A stretch of 64,000 nucleotides of DNA from Bacillus sp. AFS029637 (GTDB lineage Bacteria > Bacillota > Bacilli > Bacillales > Bacillaceae_G). The position numbers and the translations under genes were made by a program. Below the pieces are notes generated by a model. It worked only from the letters and a program-made list of their open reading frames with translations, had not been told where the DNA came from and ran no database searches. The stretch is taken from contig NZ_NUPZ01000041.1 in the NCBI RefSeq assembly GCF_002584985.1, forward strand, positions 143,464 through 207,463, read 5' to 3'. Positions 24,450-33,129 of this stretch are shown here, piece by piece (within the stretch, counting starts at the first letter, position 1; each line of letters opens with the position of its first letter).

Positions 24450-25451
24450 TTAAGGCAAGTAACGACGTGCACCAGCAAATTCTTCAATATATCCTGGTGT
24501 ATTGAGCGGTATAATTTCTACCGACCTTTCAGCTTTTGGAGAGTGAATCATATTTCCATCACCAATATACATCCCCACATGATGAACACTACCTTTCCCC
24601 TGATCATGTGCAAAGAAGATTAAATCCCCTTTTTGTAAGTTTTCTTTATCAACCGCAACTCCATTTCTTGATTGTGGACCAGAATCCCGCGGAATTGTAA
24701 TACCGTGTGATTTATAAATCGTATGTGTAAACCCGGAGCAATCAAATCCAAAACCACTTGTACCTGCCCATATATACGGTAAACCTAAAAACATTTTTCC
24801 AGTGTTTATTAAATCGTCGGCCGTCGGAGCCGGAATATCATTTTGAGAACGATAAACAGTGCCATCATTTTTCCGTAGCCACGCCTTCTGACCATTTGGC
24901 AACAATACACGGTATGAAATTGTATCTTCACTAAGTAGCGGCAGACGCGTATTATAGCTAACTTCAAGTGATTTATATTTTTCAGAAGGATTAATATATA
25001 TAATCGCTGTCGGTTTCGTTACTAATACGAAAGGTTCATTTGTTTTATCTGCAAATTCCTGATTATATGTTAATTGTTTTTCAGGCATCCATCCCGGATA
25101 ACCTTCTTCGTTTCGTGGTGTTGGCTGACCATGGACTAACACTTTCACCCAGTCACCTCTCTTATCAACAACCGTTACTTCTTGACCGAGTAGTGCTTGC
25201 GTTTCTAATTTATTCGCACTTGTTAACCATAGCTTCTCATCAAGTGTCATTGATTTCGTCCACTTCCATAAATCAACTGGATTTGTAGCGCTCGGTGCAT
25301 CAATTGGCCGTAATGAATCAGGCGCAGTCCAAAGTGTCGCAGCAGATACATCTATAAATGCTGTACTATCCTTCTTTTCTTCAGCATTTACCGATGTAAA
25401 CGATGAAAAAATAAATAAAGTTGTTAAAAATGCAGTTCCTACTTTTTTCAT
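24450..25451 (-). CDS. YkfC-type gamma-D-glutamyl-L-diamino acid endopeptidase (SH3 + NlpC/P60)
   Basis: 333 residues with a signal peptide (1-23, ending VNAEE), two bacterial SH3 regions (about 30-205) and a C-terminal NlpC/P60 domain. The catalytic Cys is in FDCSGFTHTIYKSHG and the His in VHHVGMYIGDG, with the third residue in MIHSPKA. YkfC enzymes cut L-Ala-D-Glu from murein peptides; the neighbouring epimerase then acts on that dipeptide. 44 bases separate it from the epimerase gene and 21 from the lipoprotein gene, so all three are one operon. Confidence 0.92.
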   Translation of the reverse strand: MKKVGTAFLTTLFIFSSFTSVNAEEKKDSTAFIDVSAATLWTAPDSLRPIDAPSATNPVDLWKWTKSMTLDEKLWLTSANKLETQALLGQEVTVVDKRGDWVKVLVHGQPTPRNEEGYPGWMPEKQLTYNQEFADKTNEPFVLVTKPTAIIYINPSEKYKSLEVSYNTRLPLLSEDTISYRVLLPNGQKAWLRKNDGTVYRSQNDIPAPTADDLINTGKMFLGLPYIWAGTSGFGFDCSGFTHTIYKSHGITIPRDSGPQSRNGVAVDKENLQKGDLIFFAHDQGKGSVHHVGMYIGDGNMIHSPKAERSVEIIPLNTPGYIEEFAGARRYLP

Positions 25452-25496
25452 ATATATCCTCCTTAAAAGATAGTTTACTAGTCACTTCTTCTAAGA

Positions 25497-26543
25497 TTAA
25501 ATATTCACTGTAGAATGGAGGTTTACCTTTGAACCAGAATACGTCATTCCCTCAGGCTCCTCCATTAACCACAGTGGTGCATCAAGATCAAAATAATGAA
25601 TATTAGGATGAGCTGCTGCTAAATGTGCAACAGCGCTAACAGAAAGCGAAGATTCCATCATACTGCCCACCATACATCTCACACCAGCTGCTTCTGCGAT
25701 ATCTGCAATACGCCATGCTTCGCGTATGCCACCACATTTCATTAATTTAATGTTGATTAAGTCTGCATATCTTCCTTGAACGAGTTTTAAGGCGTCACTT
25801 GCTGAAAATATACTTTCATCCGCCATAATTGGCGTTTGTACATTTTCTTTGACGTACTTTAACCCATCCCAATCTTTCGCGTGTACAGGTTGTTCAATAA
25901 ATTCAATATTTAAATTACGATTTTCCATCTCTTTAATGATAGATACCGCTTCTTTTGGACTCCATCCTTGATTCGCATCTAAACGTAACGTCGTATTTTT
26001 TGGGACCACATTTCGAATTGCCTCAATGCGCTCCAAATCTAAATGTGCCTCTTTCCCCACTTTAATCTTTAATGTTTGAAATCCTTTTTCTATATGTTTC
26101 TTCGCCTCTTTTGCCATAAATAAAGGTTCATCTACACTCACTGTAATATCTGTATAAATTTCTTTCTTCCCGCCTAATAATGCGTAAAGTGGAACGTTTT
26201 GATATTGACAATATACATCGAATAAAGCGATATCTACCGCTGCTTTCGCACTTGTATTTCCAATACAACTCATTTGAATATACTGGATCAATTGTTGAAA
26301 TTGAATCATATCTTGACCAATTAAACATAAACGAATCGGCCCTAATATCGCTTCCTCAATCCCACTTGCAAAATCACCTGTAATAACTGGTGTTGCAGCC
26401 GCGGCACCCTTTCCAACAATGCCTTCGTCCGTATGAATATATACATCTATAGTTTCAATTTCTGTTACAGTGCGAAGTGCTGTTTTAAAAGGAGTATGAA
26501 GCTTTACATGTCGGCGCTTCACTTTTATATCCGTAATTTTCAT
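25497..26543 (-). CDS. ykfB: L-Ala-D/L-Glu (dipeptide) epimerase, enolase superfamily
   Basis: 348 residues. Muconate-lactonizing subgroup of enolases: the KxK acid/base pair in LKIKVGKEA, metal ligands in RLDANQGW, the Glu in EFIEQPV, the Asp-Glu in MADESIFS, and the second base Lys in INIKLMKCGG. Converts L-Ala-D-Glu to L-Ala-L-Glu for recycling. The ATG at 26543 follows AAAGGATG; the open frame runs much further upstream, but through a strong terminator. First gene of the murein-recycling operon. Confidence 0.92.
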   Translation of the reverse strand: MKITDIKVKRRHVKLHTPFKTALRTVTEIETIDVYIHTDEGIVGKGAAAATPVITGDFASGIEEAILGPIRLCLIGQDMIQFQQLIQYIQMSCIGNTSAKAAVDIALFDVYCQYQNVPLYALLGGKKEIYTDITVSVDEPLFMAKEAKKHIEKGFQTLKIKVGKEAHLDLERIEAIRNVVPKNTTLRLDANQGWSPKEAVSIIKEMENRNLNIEFIEQPVHAKDWDGLKYVKENVQTPIMADESIFSASDALKLVQGRYADLINIKLMKCGGIREAWRIADIAEAAGVRCMVGSMMESSLSVSAVAHLAAAHPNIHYFDLDAPLWLMEEPEGMTYSGSKVNLHSTVNI

Positions 26544-26568
26544 GTCGATCATCCTTTCGTTGTCCAAT

Positions 26569-26609
26569 AAAAAATCCAGCCGTAAGAACATGCTTACGGC
26601 TGGATTTTG
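26569..26609 (-). terminator. Strong terminator between the DUF3870 gene and ykfB
   Basis: A 16-bp stem (AAAATCCAGCCGTAAG / CTTACGGCTGGATTTT) with T-tract on the minus strand. It ends only about 25 bases before the ykfB start codon, leaving no room for a separate promoter after it, which suggests attenuation or readthrough. Confidence 0.85.
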
Positions 26610-26610
26610 T

Positions 26611-26937
26611 CTATGATTGAGTAGACAAAGCAGCAATCTGATTATATTTTTTTTGCGCATCTTTTAGCGCCACAAGTAGCGCCTTTTGAGATGAACCGAA
26701 ATAACGATTTTTAATTTCCATGACTAGCTCTGGATCGTTTATACTTTTATATAAGAATAAATATTTAACGAACTGCGATGTTAATGCAATTGTTGCGGAA
26801 CAATCTGCATCAACAATTTTTCCTGTATCCTTTTCGATTACAAATGCTACAAAATAACTTTTAAACTTCTCTGTAATCGGATTATTTTGAGGAGATTTCG
26901 CATCTCCTACAATATAAATTGTATTTGAAGCGTACAC
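26611..26937 (-). CDS. DUF3870-family protein
   Basis: 108 residues, soluble: strand IYIVGDAKSP, then SYFVAFVIEKDTGKIVDADCSATIALTSQFV and the YFGSSQKALLVALKDAQKKY motif. This matches DUF3870, a family of unknown function found near amino-acid metabolism genes. GTG start after GGAAG. It may share its promoter with the downstream murein-recycling operon. Confidence 0.82.
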   Translation of the reverse strand: MYASNTIYIVGDAKSPQNNPITEKFKSYFVAFVIEKDTGKIVDADCSATIALTSQFVKYLFLYKSINDPELVMEIKNRYFGSSQKALLVALKDAQKKYNQIAALSTQS

Positions 26938-27237
26938 AACTATCTTCCTTTCTTATACGAGGATAACGGTTTTCTTAATAGACGTATGAGTGGTAACTCA
27001 ACGTTGATTAAGAAATGTATCCGCTTACGCACATTATATAAAATTATCAGAATTTTAACAACATTTATTTTTACATATATTCCATAATTAAGGATATTCA
27101 TACATTTGACTGGAGAAATCTCTAACTCTTCATCTAAAAATATGTCACTATTCCTTGTAACATGCTAAAATTTAACTCCTTCTTTTTCCACACTTTCTTC
27201 ACAAATAAAAAACAGTTAGCTATAGCTAACTGTTTCA
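26938..27237. promoter_or_regulatory. Upstream region with a candidate CodY box
   Basis: The segment 27042-27056 (AATTATCAGAATTTT) differs from the CodY consensus AATTTTCWGAAAATT at three positions. It lies about 105 bases before the DUF3870 gene, consistent with nutrient control of peptide use. The remainder holds the terminator of the next gene and no ORF. Confidence 0.35.
27206..27236. terminator. Terminator of the DivIC/FtsB-like gene
   Basis: AAACAGTTAGC/GCTAACTGTTT stem with a 4-base loop, just past the stop. Confidence 0.85.
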
Positions 27238-27594
27238 TTACTTTGGCAATACGAAAATTGTTTCATTTGACTTAGAAAATTGATATTCTTTTCTCGCAAA
27301 CTTTAATATTTCCTCTTCATTATCCGTTAAATTCTCGATATTCGTCTTTAAAGACAAATGATCCTTTTCTAATGAAACTAATTGTTTTTTTTGACTTGTA
27401 ATCGTATTTTTTTTATTCATTATTATCTCTTGTTGCTTCGTTAAAATATATTGAACGTACAAAGTAGTTGCTGCAATAAAAAGGGTCATTAAAATAAGTC
27501 GTCTTAACTTCTTTTTGTTTATAGTACGATTGTGACTAGGCTGTGATTGTTGCTCTGGTATATTAGGAACATTTACTCGTTTGAGTTTCCTCAT
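27238..27594 (-). CDS. DivIC/FtsB-family septum-formation-like protein
   Basis: 118 residues with a basic cytoplasmic N-terminus (1-30), one membrane helix (about 32-50) and an extracellular coiled coil (about 52-95), ending EEEILKFARKEYQFSKSNETIFVLPK. This matches FtsB/DivIC, where the tail contacts FtsL and FtsQ. The true divIC sits elsewhere in Bacillus genomes (near the yabP/yabQ genes), so this is probably a paralogue with a specialised role. Monocistronic. Confidence 0.8.
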   Translation of the reverse strand: MRKLKRVNVPNIPEQQSQPSHNRTINKKKLRRLILMTLFIAATTLYVQYILTKQQEIIMNKKNTITSQKKQLVSLEKDHLSLKTNIENLTDNEEEILKFARKEYQFSKSNETIFVLPK

Positions 27595-28121
27595 TCAAAT
27601 CCCCCTAACCCATATTTTTCACTACCATCGGCACGTTTTCTTATTTAACTAAATTCTATTTTTATAAAATAAGCTCCTTCACAAAAATATCTCATAAATT
27701 AACCAATTAAAGATAGCATTCGACGACATTTCCGTATTTCCATCGAATTTTTTTATGTATGCTGCAATAAAATAGTAGTTTATGTTATTCTTTTTCTACT
27801 ATTGTAGAAGAGTTTTTCCACACAAAAAAATAAATATAGATAAATGAAAGGACATTACATGACTAATATGTAATGTCCTTTTCCTCATCAATCCAACAAC
27901 TATAAACTTCAACATAAGCAACCTTTTCAAGTTAAAAATCCATATAGATATATTTTGAAGAATCCAGTTGCGACAATATATTATGTCTTCTAGTTTGAAT
28001 ACCCTATTTTTTAACTTTAGTAATGAAAATAAGCCGATATTACACAATGCTGTATAATATCGGCTCTAGTAATTTTATACGTTATAGAAGATTAACTTTT
28101 CATTACATTTACAGAACTCTT
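27595..28121. other. Gene-free stretch with two hairpins
   Basis: Contains a perfect 13-bp hairpin at 27848-27883 (AAGGACATTACAT and complement) and another at about 28033-28056 (AGCCGATATTA with TAATATCGGCT) just after the membrane-protein gene. The latter is a plausible terminator. The frames across this region have no ribosome sites and low-complexity composition. Confidence 0.5.
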
Positions 28122-29369
28122 CTAATTAAAAATGATCGGAAAAGTAAATGTAACGAAAGCTGCCCAAAGTCCATAGGCCGGCAAATACTTAGTAACGGCA
28201 TCTTGGATAGCTGAAGGTCCAGATTTATTTTGTAGAAAACGCATATAGGAGAACATAATCCAAATTAGATTTGCACAAATAAGTATGTTTACTCCTAAAA
28301 CAGCCAGCCTATTAGGCGTAATCCCATAAGAAGAAAGTCTAAATACGATAGCTGACAGAGCTACACTGTCAATGATAAGCGCAAGAACAATTAAGGCAAA
28401 ATTTATATAATCTGAAATGTTCTTTTGCTCGTCTGAGTTGCTCTCGGTAATAGAAAATACAGTAACTACCAATACACCAAGAAGTATCCCGTTGAAGGCT
28501 ATCAGGAAATTGCGATCCAAGAATGGATTTTTCCCTACCCATATAACCGTTATAAGATATACCAACAATGTAACCAAGACAAGCGGACTAAAAATTTTAG
28601 CTATATAGGGTGTAATATTCTTAGCAAGTTTAAGATTCATTGATACTACATATGCAGCCACAATAGCGAGAGCGGCAGCACCAAATAAAACGACATTACT
28701 AAAATAGAAGTCTCCTATATCCAAGTCAATAAAGCTAAATAATCGCATGGTTAATATCGCTAGTATCATTCCGCTAACTGCCATACAGGCGTAGAGAATA
28801 CAATATTCTAAATTGAATTTAATATAAGCTAATCTTTTACTTCCTTTTGAATATTCATTTCCTGTAAATGCAAGTCCTACCAATACCCATAAAAATATAG
28901 GAAAGTGTAAATAGGCAAGGATAATACTGTCTTTATAATTTAATGGCAGCATATTAAAATACAATCCGGAAATTAGGAACAACGCTGCAATGGAATATAT
29001 AACACTTTTTTTCGGCGTATTTTTGTAAATAAAATAGGCAGCAATAAAAGGGATTATACCAAAAGCTAGGTTAATTGGAGCAATTACTTCCTGTTCAACA
29101 AAATGGAAAATGATCCTAGTGCTTATCCCGGCCAAAATGGATAAAATGCCCATGAATAAGAAACCTTTTTGAATCAAGGAAGTTTTCCCTGTATTTTCCG
29201 CCTCCTTGAAATGCAATCTTTCATACCAAATACCCAGAACTTGAGAATCAGGATTTTGTTCCCATGCATGTGAGAATGACTTTTTAAAAGCTTTCGGGTC
29301 TTTTCTATACATTTTCTCCAACTCATGAGGGTTATCAATATTTTCAACAATCCAATTGTTAATATCCAT
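28122..29369 (-). CDS. Polytopic membrane protein, DUF4153-like
   Basis: 415 residues. A soluble N-terminus of about 65 residues (with KDPKAFKKSFSHAWEQNPDS) precedes about 11-12 membrane helices. Layout and helix spacing resemble DUF4153 proteins, but I cannot point to a diagnostic motif, so the family is tentative. Function unknown. GGGGAGG precedes the ATG. Transcribed away from the deaminase gene. Confidence 0.65.
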   Translation of the reverse strand: MDINNWIVENIDNPHELEKMYRKDPKAFKKSFSHAWEQNPDSQVLGIWYERLHFKEAENTGKTSLIQKGFLFMGILSILAGISTRIIFHFVEQEVIAPINLAFGIIPFIAAYFIYKNTPKKSVIYSIAALFLISGLYFNMLPLNYKDSIILAYLHFPIFLWVLVGLAFTGNEYSKGSKRLAYIKFNLEYCILYACMAVSGMILAILTMRLFSFIDLDIGDFYFSNVVLFGAAALAIVAAYVVSMNLKLAKNITPYIAKIFSPLVLVTLLVYLITVIWVGKNPFLDRNFLIAFNGILLGVLVVTVFSITESNSDEQKNISDYINFALIVLALIIDSVALSAIVFRLSSYGITPNRLAVLGVNILICANLIWIMFSYMRFLQNKSGPSAIQDAVTKYLPAYGLWAAFVTFTFPIIFN

Positions 29370-29815
29370 AGTTATGCCTCCCCTAATAATTATTATGTTA
29401 CGTTTCTCCGACAGTAATTAACTGTCTTCATCACTCCTGAAAAAATAACAGCTATTTTTAAATACAAAGTTGTTTCTTTTTCAATAAAAAGCACCTCAAT
29501 TATTCATTCTGATTTTAATACAAACTTTATTGTTTTACAATAAATTTTTATCAATTAAAATAATATTTTTATTGTATTTTTGTTTCAAGGAAAAATAAAA
29601 AGTATTTCTCATTCCAAGAAATACTCTATAACTTTTTATAAACATCGACTAGGCTACTTCTAGTTGTTATCTTAATTGCACGTTTTCATTTGAAAATCAA
29701 TAGTTTACATAATAATATTATTCGATTGATTTTAATTAAACTTTATTGTCTATTTTAAATATTAAAATTTTCTGTTAAAATAATCGTATTATGCTTATTT
29801 TAAGGGGGAGAGATT
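29370..29815. other. Long AT-rich divergent intergenic region
   Basis: 446 bases between the membrane-protein gene and the deaminase gene. AAACTTTATTGT occurs twice (about 29522 and 29739), and AGTATTTCT/AGAAATACT forms a hairpin near 29600-29626. No small gene is evident. The repeated element could be a regulator site. Confidence 0.35.
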
Positions 29816-30247
29816 ATGTTACGAGTAATGCCTTTAGACACTGAAGACTATGATTTAATTAAAGCTGCTGAAAAAGTAATCGAAAAAAACTATAAGTATG
29901 GTCGCCACCATATCGGTTCAGCTGTACGAACTAAAACGGGAAATGTTTATGCAGCAGTACATGTTGAAGCAAACGTCGGAAGAATAACAGTATGCGGTGA
30001 AGCTATGGCAATCGGAAAATCTATTTCAGAAGGTGATCATGAATTTGATACTATTGTAGCAGTTGCTCACCCACACCCTCACGAAGATATAGAAAAATGT
30101 TGGGTTGTTGCTCCATGTGGCATGTGTCGAGAATTAATAAGTGATTATGGAAAAAATACGAACGTTATCCTTTCTTATAATGGCGAAATTGTAAAATGTA
30201 ACGTAATGGAATTATTACCTGAAAAGTATACAAGTGAAGTAAAATAA
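29816..30247 (+). CDS. Blasticidin-S deaminase-like cytidine deaminase
   Basis: 143 residues of the CDA fold. The zinc and proton-shuttle motif is CGEA in RITVCGEAMAIG and PCGMCRELISDYG supplies the other two cysteines. The pattern (AVRTKTGNVYAAVHVEA, FDTIVAVAHP, CGMCRELISDY, ELLPEKYT) is strikingly close to Bsr, the blasticidin-S deaminase first found in B. cereus, more than to housekeeping cytidine deaminase. It may deaminate blasticidin S or a related cytosine nucleoside. AAGGGGGAGA precedes the ATG and a terminator follows. Confidence 0.82.
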   Translation: MLRVMPLDTEDYDLIKAAEKVIEKNYKYGRHHIGSAVRTKTGNVYAAVHVEANVGRITVCGEAMAIGKSISEGDHEFDTIVAVAHPHPHEDIEKCWVVAPCGMCRELISDYGKNTNVILSYNGEIVKCNVMELLPEKYTSEVK

Positions 30248-30293
30248 TTTTTAATGCTTACAATTAATAAAAAAATATTATTCCAATAAATAC

Positions 30294-30328
30294 AAAAAAC
30301 AATCCGTTTTTGAAATGGATTGTTTTTG
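30294..30328 (+). terminator. Terminator of the deaminase gene
   Basis: AAAAACAATCC / GGATTGTTTTT stem with an 11-base loop and T-tract. Confidence 0.85.
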
Positions 30329-30510
30329 TATTTCTTTTTTATGCAGTTTATTTTTTCTTATTTTTATTCTTAATAGAAATTCATTAATGAAAAATGAAAT
30401 CAGAATATATTCGTGTATATCACGATAGAATTTATCATTCGAAAACAAAAATCCACTTTACCCTTACATTTGAAAAATATGTATAAAACTCTCTTAATTT
30501 AGTAGCCTTA

Positions 30511-30741
30511 TCATACCAATCTATAACAATTCTGTCTTCTGCCCTTACCTGTTTCCTTTAACACATACGACTTCAAAACAAGAGCGGTTAACGAATCTGT
30601 TAATGTTTTATATGATAAATTAGATAGCGCCAATAGATCGTTCGTATATAACATTCTATGTTTCTCTAATAATAATAGTACTAATCGCTCTGACGGTTTT
30701 AATGCCTCATCACTTTCTAATATAAAGTCTATATTTTTCAT
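30511..30741 (-). CDS. Small winged-helix DNA-binding protein
   Basis: 76 residues that are almost entirely one winged helix: KPSERLVLLLLEKHRMLYTNDLLALSNLSYKTLTDSLTALVLKSYVLKETGKGRRQNCYRLV. The recognition helix (YKTLTDSLTALV) and the wing (KETGKGRRQNCY) are clear, as in MarR/BlaI-type domains. No dimerisation or ligand domain remains. AGGAG site, ATG start. Target unknown. Confidence 0.68.
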   Translation of the reverse strand: MKNIDFILESDEALKPSERLVLLLLEKHRMLYTNDLLALSNLSYKTLTDSLTALVLKSYVLKETGKGRRQNCYRLV

Positions 30742-30863
30742 TTCTCTAATTCTTACTCCTCATATAAAAAAATACGTTAAATGATTATTTAATATAAAAA
30801 TAATACATAACAAAATTCGAAATATATTAAAATAACATCGTCTTAAAACACTATTACACTATA

Positions 30864-30908
30864 ACATATAAAAGGCATTTCCCCAAATTGGAAATGCCTT
30901 TTATATGT
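30864..30908. terminator. Strong 19-bp inverted repeat, likely terminator
   Basis: A perfect 19-bp stem (ACATATAAAAGGCATTTCC) around a 7-base loop, in the gap between the winged-helix gene and the anti-sigma gene, next to coding remnants. Confidence 0.75.
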
Positions 30909-30915
30909 ATCTATT

Positions 30916-31116
30916 TTATTTATATAATTGATATGATTGTTCTAGCCCTATATTATACTTTATATTATTATCTGTCCATTCTCCCCCTAAACCTCCTGGC
31001 CATTCTGATGTATTGGTAACATATTTAAGTAAATTTCAACCCTTCAATCTTTTTTACAACACGTTCATACGATTTGACTACACTGGAAATTTCCGTGAAA
31101 TTACTGCGGCATATGT
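30916..31116 (-). pseudogene. Coding remnants downstream of the anti-sigma gene
   Basis: The minus frame 30916-31035 encodes a coherent C-terminal-looking peptide (NTSEWPGGLGGEWTDNN, ending EQSYQLYK) with no start or ribosome site. A second frame just above it (ending VVKKIEGLKFT) also stops here. They look like decayed ends of one or two lost genes. I cannot identify the parent families. Confidence 0.4.
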
Positions 31117-31860
31117 TTAAGTCCCTAGTACTTTTTTACCAAGAGGTTTCGTGCTATTCGAATCTGGTTCAATTGTAATACCAATGTTATCAAAGGACAC
31201 GGGCTGTTTTTGTGAGATTTCATATGTCAAGAGTCCAGAACCAGTTTCATCAGGTTTAAATATTCCAGCGTTTTTTCTTTCTCCATCTTTTAACAACCAA
31301 ACTTGATACACTTCTGAATTTTTTACTTGTGGCAAATGTTCGGCTTGTACAATTAATTTTTTCTTTTCTCCTTGTTGCATAACAAATATATAGCCCTTTG
31401 TATTTTCATGGTTTTGATCGCTTGATATTAATGGCCGAGTAGAAATTACTTTAATCGGATCACTGCTTAATTCATGCTTAGCTAAAGATTGTATTTTTAA
31501 TTGCGAATTTTCGATTGTTACTGCTACAGTAATCACTGCCATTATCCCTAATAATACCGTTGCCAACGGTGTAAATTGTTTTCTTAGTAAACCCGTCCAT
31601 TCTTTCAATTTCGCTGTTACTGTATTATCTCTACTCGTTTGTTCGTGAACAAATATAAAATCAAACACTTCCGCTTTTAATGTTGCTGGTACTTCTTTCT
31701 CTTCAAAATCGAAATGTAACGCTTCCCAAGCTGCCTGCATTGATGAATACTCAGTTTGACATTTCAGGCATGTCTTTAAATGTTCTTGAAACTTTCTTTG
31801 TTCTCTTTCATCAAATGTATTCGTAACGTAAGATAATAAATGCTCACATTCTCTCTCCAT
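31117..31860 (-). CDS. Anti-sigma factor (zf-HC2 / RskA-type)
   Basis: 247 residues. The N-terminal zinc-type anti-sigma motif H-x3-C-x2-C is HLKTCLKC, followed by a membrane helix (about 97-115, TVLLGIMAVITVAVTI) and an extracytoplasmic RskA/anti-sigma-K domain (LPQVKNSEVYQVWLLKDGERKNAG). Predicted to hold the ECF sigma factor encoded 10 bases upstream and release it on an envelope signal. GAGGGG precedes the ATG. Confidence 0.92.
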   Translation of the reverse strand: MERECEHLLSYVTNTFDEREQRKFQEHLKTCLKCQTEYSSMQAAWEALHFDFEEKEVPATLKAEVFDFIFVHEQTSRDNTVTAKLKEWTGLLRKQFTPLATVLLGIMAVITVAVTIENSQLKIQSLAKHELSSDPIKVISTRPLISSDQNHENTKGYIFVMQQGEKKKLIVQAEHLPQVKNSEVYQVWLLKDGERKNAGIFKPDETGSGLLTYEISQKQPVSFDNIGITIEPDSNSTKPLGKKVLGT

Positions 31861-31870
31861 ACTATCCCCT

Positions 31871-32422
31871 CTATTCTAGATATCTTTTTAATCGCTTTAA
31901 AGATTGATGAAGACGACTTTTAGTGGTTCCTACTGGTTCACCTTCCATTTTAGCAATCTCACTAAGGGAATAACCTTTCCAATATAGCAAGTCGATTAAT
32001 CTTTTTTGAGATATAGACAAATTCTGCTTTGCCTTTTGAATTTCAACACTGTGCATCCTTTGCTCGATTTGATTTTCCGAATCTGCTATATGCATATGTT
32101 TTTCAGAATCATAAATATTTTGAAAGTTTTTATACATAAGTTCTTTATTTTCTTTTCGGACATAATCAACACATACATTCCTCGTAATAGTAAGTATCCA
32201 ATTTACGAAATCACCTTTTGAAGGATTATACATACTTTTAGTTGTCCAAAGTTTCAAGAAAATTAATTGAACAACTTCTTTTGTTTTGTCTTCATTTCCT
32301 TTGAAAAATTTAAAAGTGAAGCTATATATCAACTTAACATATCGTTCATATATTTCTTCTAATGCAGGACGATAGTTTCTTTGTACTAATTGCATTAACT
32401 CATAATCATTTTTTTCTTTCAT
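31871..32422 (-). CDS. ECF-type RNA polymerase sigma factor
   Basis: About 183 residues. Region 2 reads YSFTFKFFKGNEDKTKEVVQLIFLKLW with VNWILTITRNVCVDYVRK; region 4 is LSISQKRLIDLLYWKGYSLSEIAKMEGEPVGTTKSRLHQSLKRL. Forms an operon with its anti-sigma factor. The start is ambiguous: the ATG at 32422 has AGGTG close by, while a GTG at 32428 has GGGAG 5 bases upstream. The nearby Lipoprotein_15 gene is a possible target, as such sigma units often sit beside it. Confidence 0.93.
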   Translation of the reverse strand: MKEKNDYELMQLVQRNYRPALEEIYERYVKLIYSFTFKFFKGNEDKTKEVVQLIFLKLWTTKSMYNPSKGDFVNWILTITRNVCVDYVRKENKELMYKNFQNIYDSEKHMHIADSENQIEQRMHSVEIQKAKQNLSISQKRLIDLLYWKGYSLSEIAKMEGEPVGTTKSRLHQSLKRLKRYLE

Positions 32423-32499
32423 TTTCACCTGCACTCCCTATTGTTTTTCTTTAATTTTTGATAATTCTAAATTAACTTAATTATATAATCCAAATAGAG

Positions 32500-32536
32500 A
32501 AAAAGGAACCACCAACAACGTTGGTCGCTCCTTTTA
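32500..32536. terminator. Inverted repeat, likely terminator
   Basis: AAAAGGA/TCCTTTT with inner ACC-AAC/GTTGGT pairs between the lipoprotein gene and the sigma-factor operon. Confidence 0.65.
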
Positions 32537-32544
32537 GCAGAATA

Positions 32545-32640
32545 TTTATCCCGCTATTCGCGGGCAGTAAGACCCCCACTTCAAAATTCATTGAGGTGAA
32601 TAACTGCTGGCATGTGCCCTATTCAACATGCTTCCCATCA
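32545..32640 (-). repeat. Structured intergenic repeat (bcr-like)
   Basis: Holds a perfect CCCGC-TATTC-GCGGG hairpin (about 32551-32566) and a CACTTCAA/TTGAGGTG hairpin. Its minus-strand core (AGTGGGGG, TCTT, CCCGC) is shared with the element at 49366-49516. Resembles B. cereus-group bcr intergenic repeats. Confidence 0.55.
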
Positions 32641-33129
32641 CTGCTTAAATGTAGTTTCACTATTCAGTACAAACCATATATCTTTAACCCCTTGTCCATT
32701 TATATCCCCTTTTGATTTATCATTAGCAAAATAGTAAAGAGGATAGCCTTTATACGTTACTTGTTTCTCTTTTGTATCTTCTCTTGTTATCGTAGCAAAG
32801 TCTTTTTTATCAAATCCTTTTGGAACTTCAAAATCTTTCGCAACAAATGGTGGCCAAAGTTTTACACAATCACCACTACAATTACTTACCTTAGATGTGT
32901 CTTTTGCAAAATAATAGAGTGTCTTTCCGTTTGAATCTGTTAAGTATTTTCCAACCTTATCGTTCTCTAATACTTGTAAACTAGGAGATTCGTTTTTATC
33001 ACTACTAACTTCACTCACCTTTTCTCCACCCGTTTTCTTACTTTGAGAATCTTCTTTCTGATCGCTATTACACGCTGTTAATAAAAAAAGGCTTGCTAAT
33101 ATAGACACAATACATTGCCATACTTTCAT
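32638..33129 (-). CDS. Lipoprotein with Lipoprotein_15 (COG4315) repeats
   Basis: 163 residues. Lipoprotein signal with the lipobox LTAC (Cys20), a charged linker, then two copies of the secreted repeat: GKYLTDSNGKTLYYFAKDTS, with CSGDCVKLWPPF, and VTYKGYPLYYFANDKSKGD ending VKDIWFVL. Function of the family is unknown, possibly redox or heme related. It lies next to the ECF sigma/anti-sigma pair on the same strand, so it may be in that regulon. AAGGAGG site. Confidence 0.88.
   Translation of the reverse strand: MKVWQCIVSILASLFLLTACNSDQKEDSQSKKTGGEKVSEVSSDKNESPSLQVLENDKVGKYLTDSNGKTLYYFAKDTSKVSNCSGDCVKLWPPFVAKDFEVPKGFDKKDFATITREDTKEKQVTYKGYPLYYFANDKSKGDINGQGVKDIWFVLNSETTFKQ

Noticed and set aside
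27799-28047. Minus-strand 82-codon frame
   Set aside because: Spans two hairpins, has no ribosome site and a skewed Ile/Leu/Phe composition typical of random AT-rich frames.
29762-29777. CodY box before the deaminase gene
   Set aside because: AATTTTCTG matches the left half, but the right half has four mismatches to the consensus.
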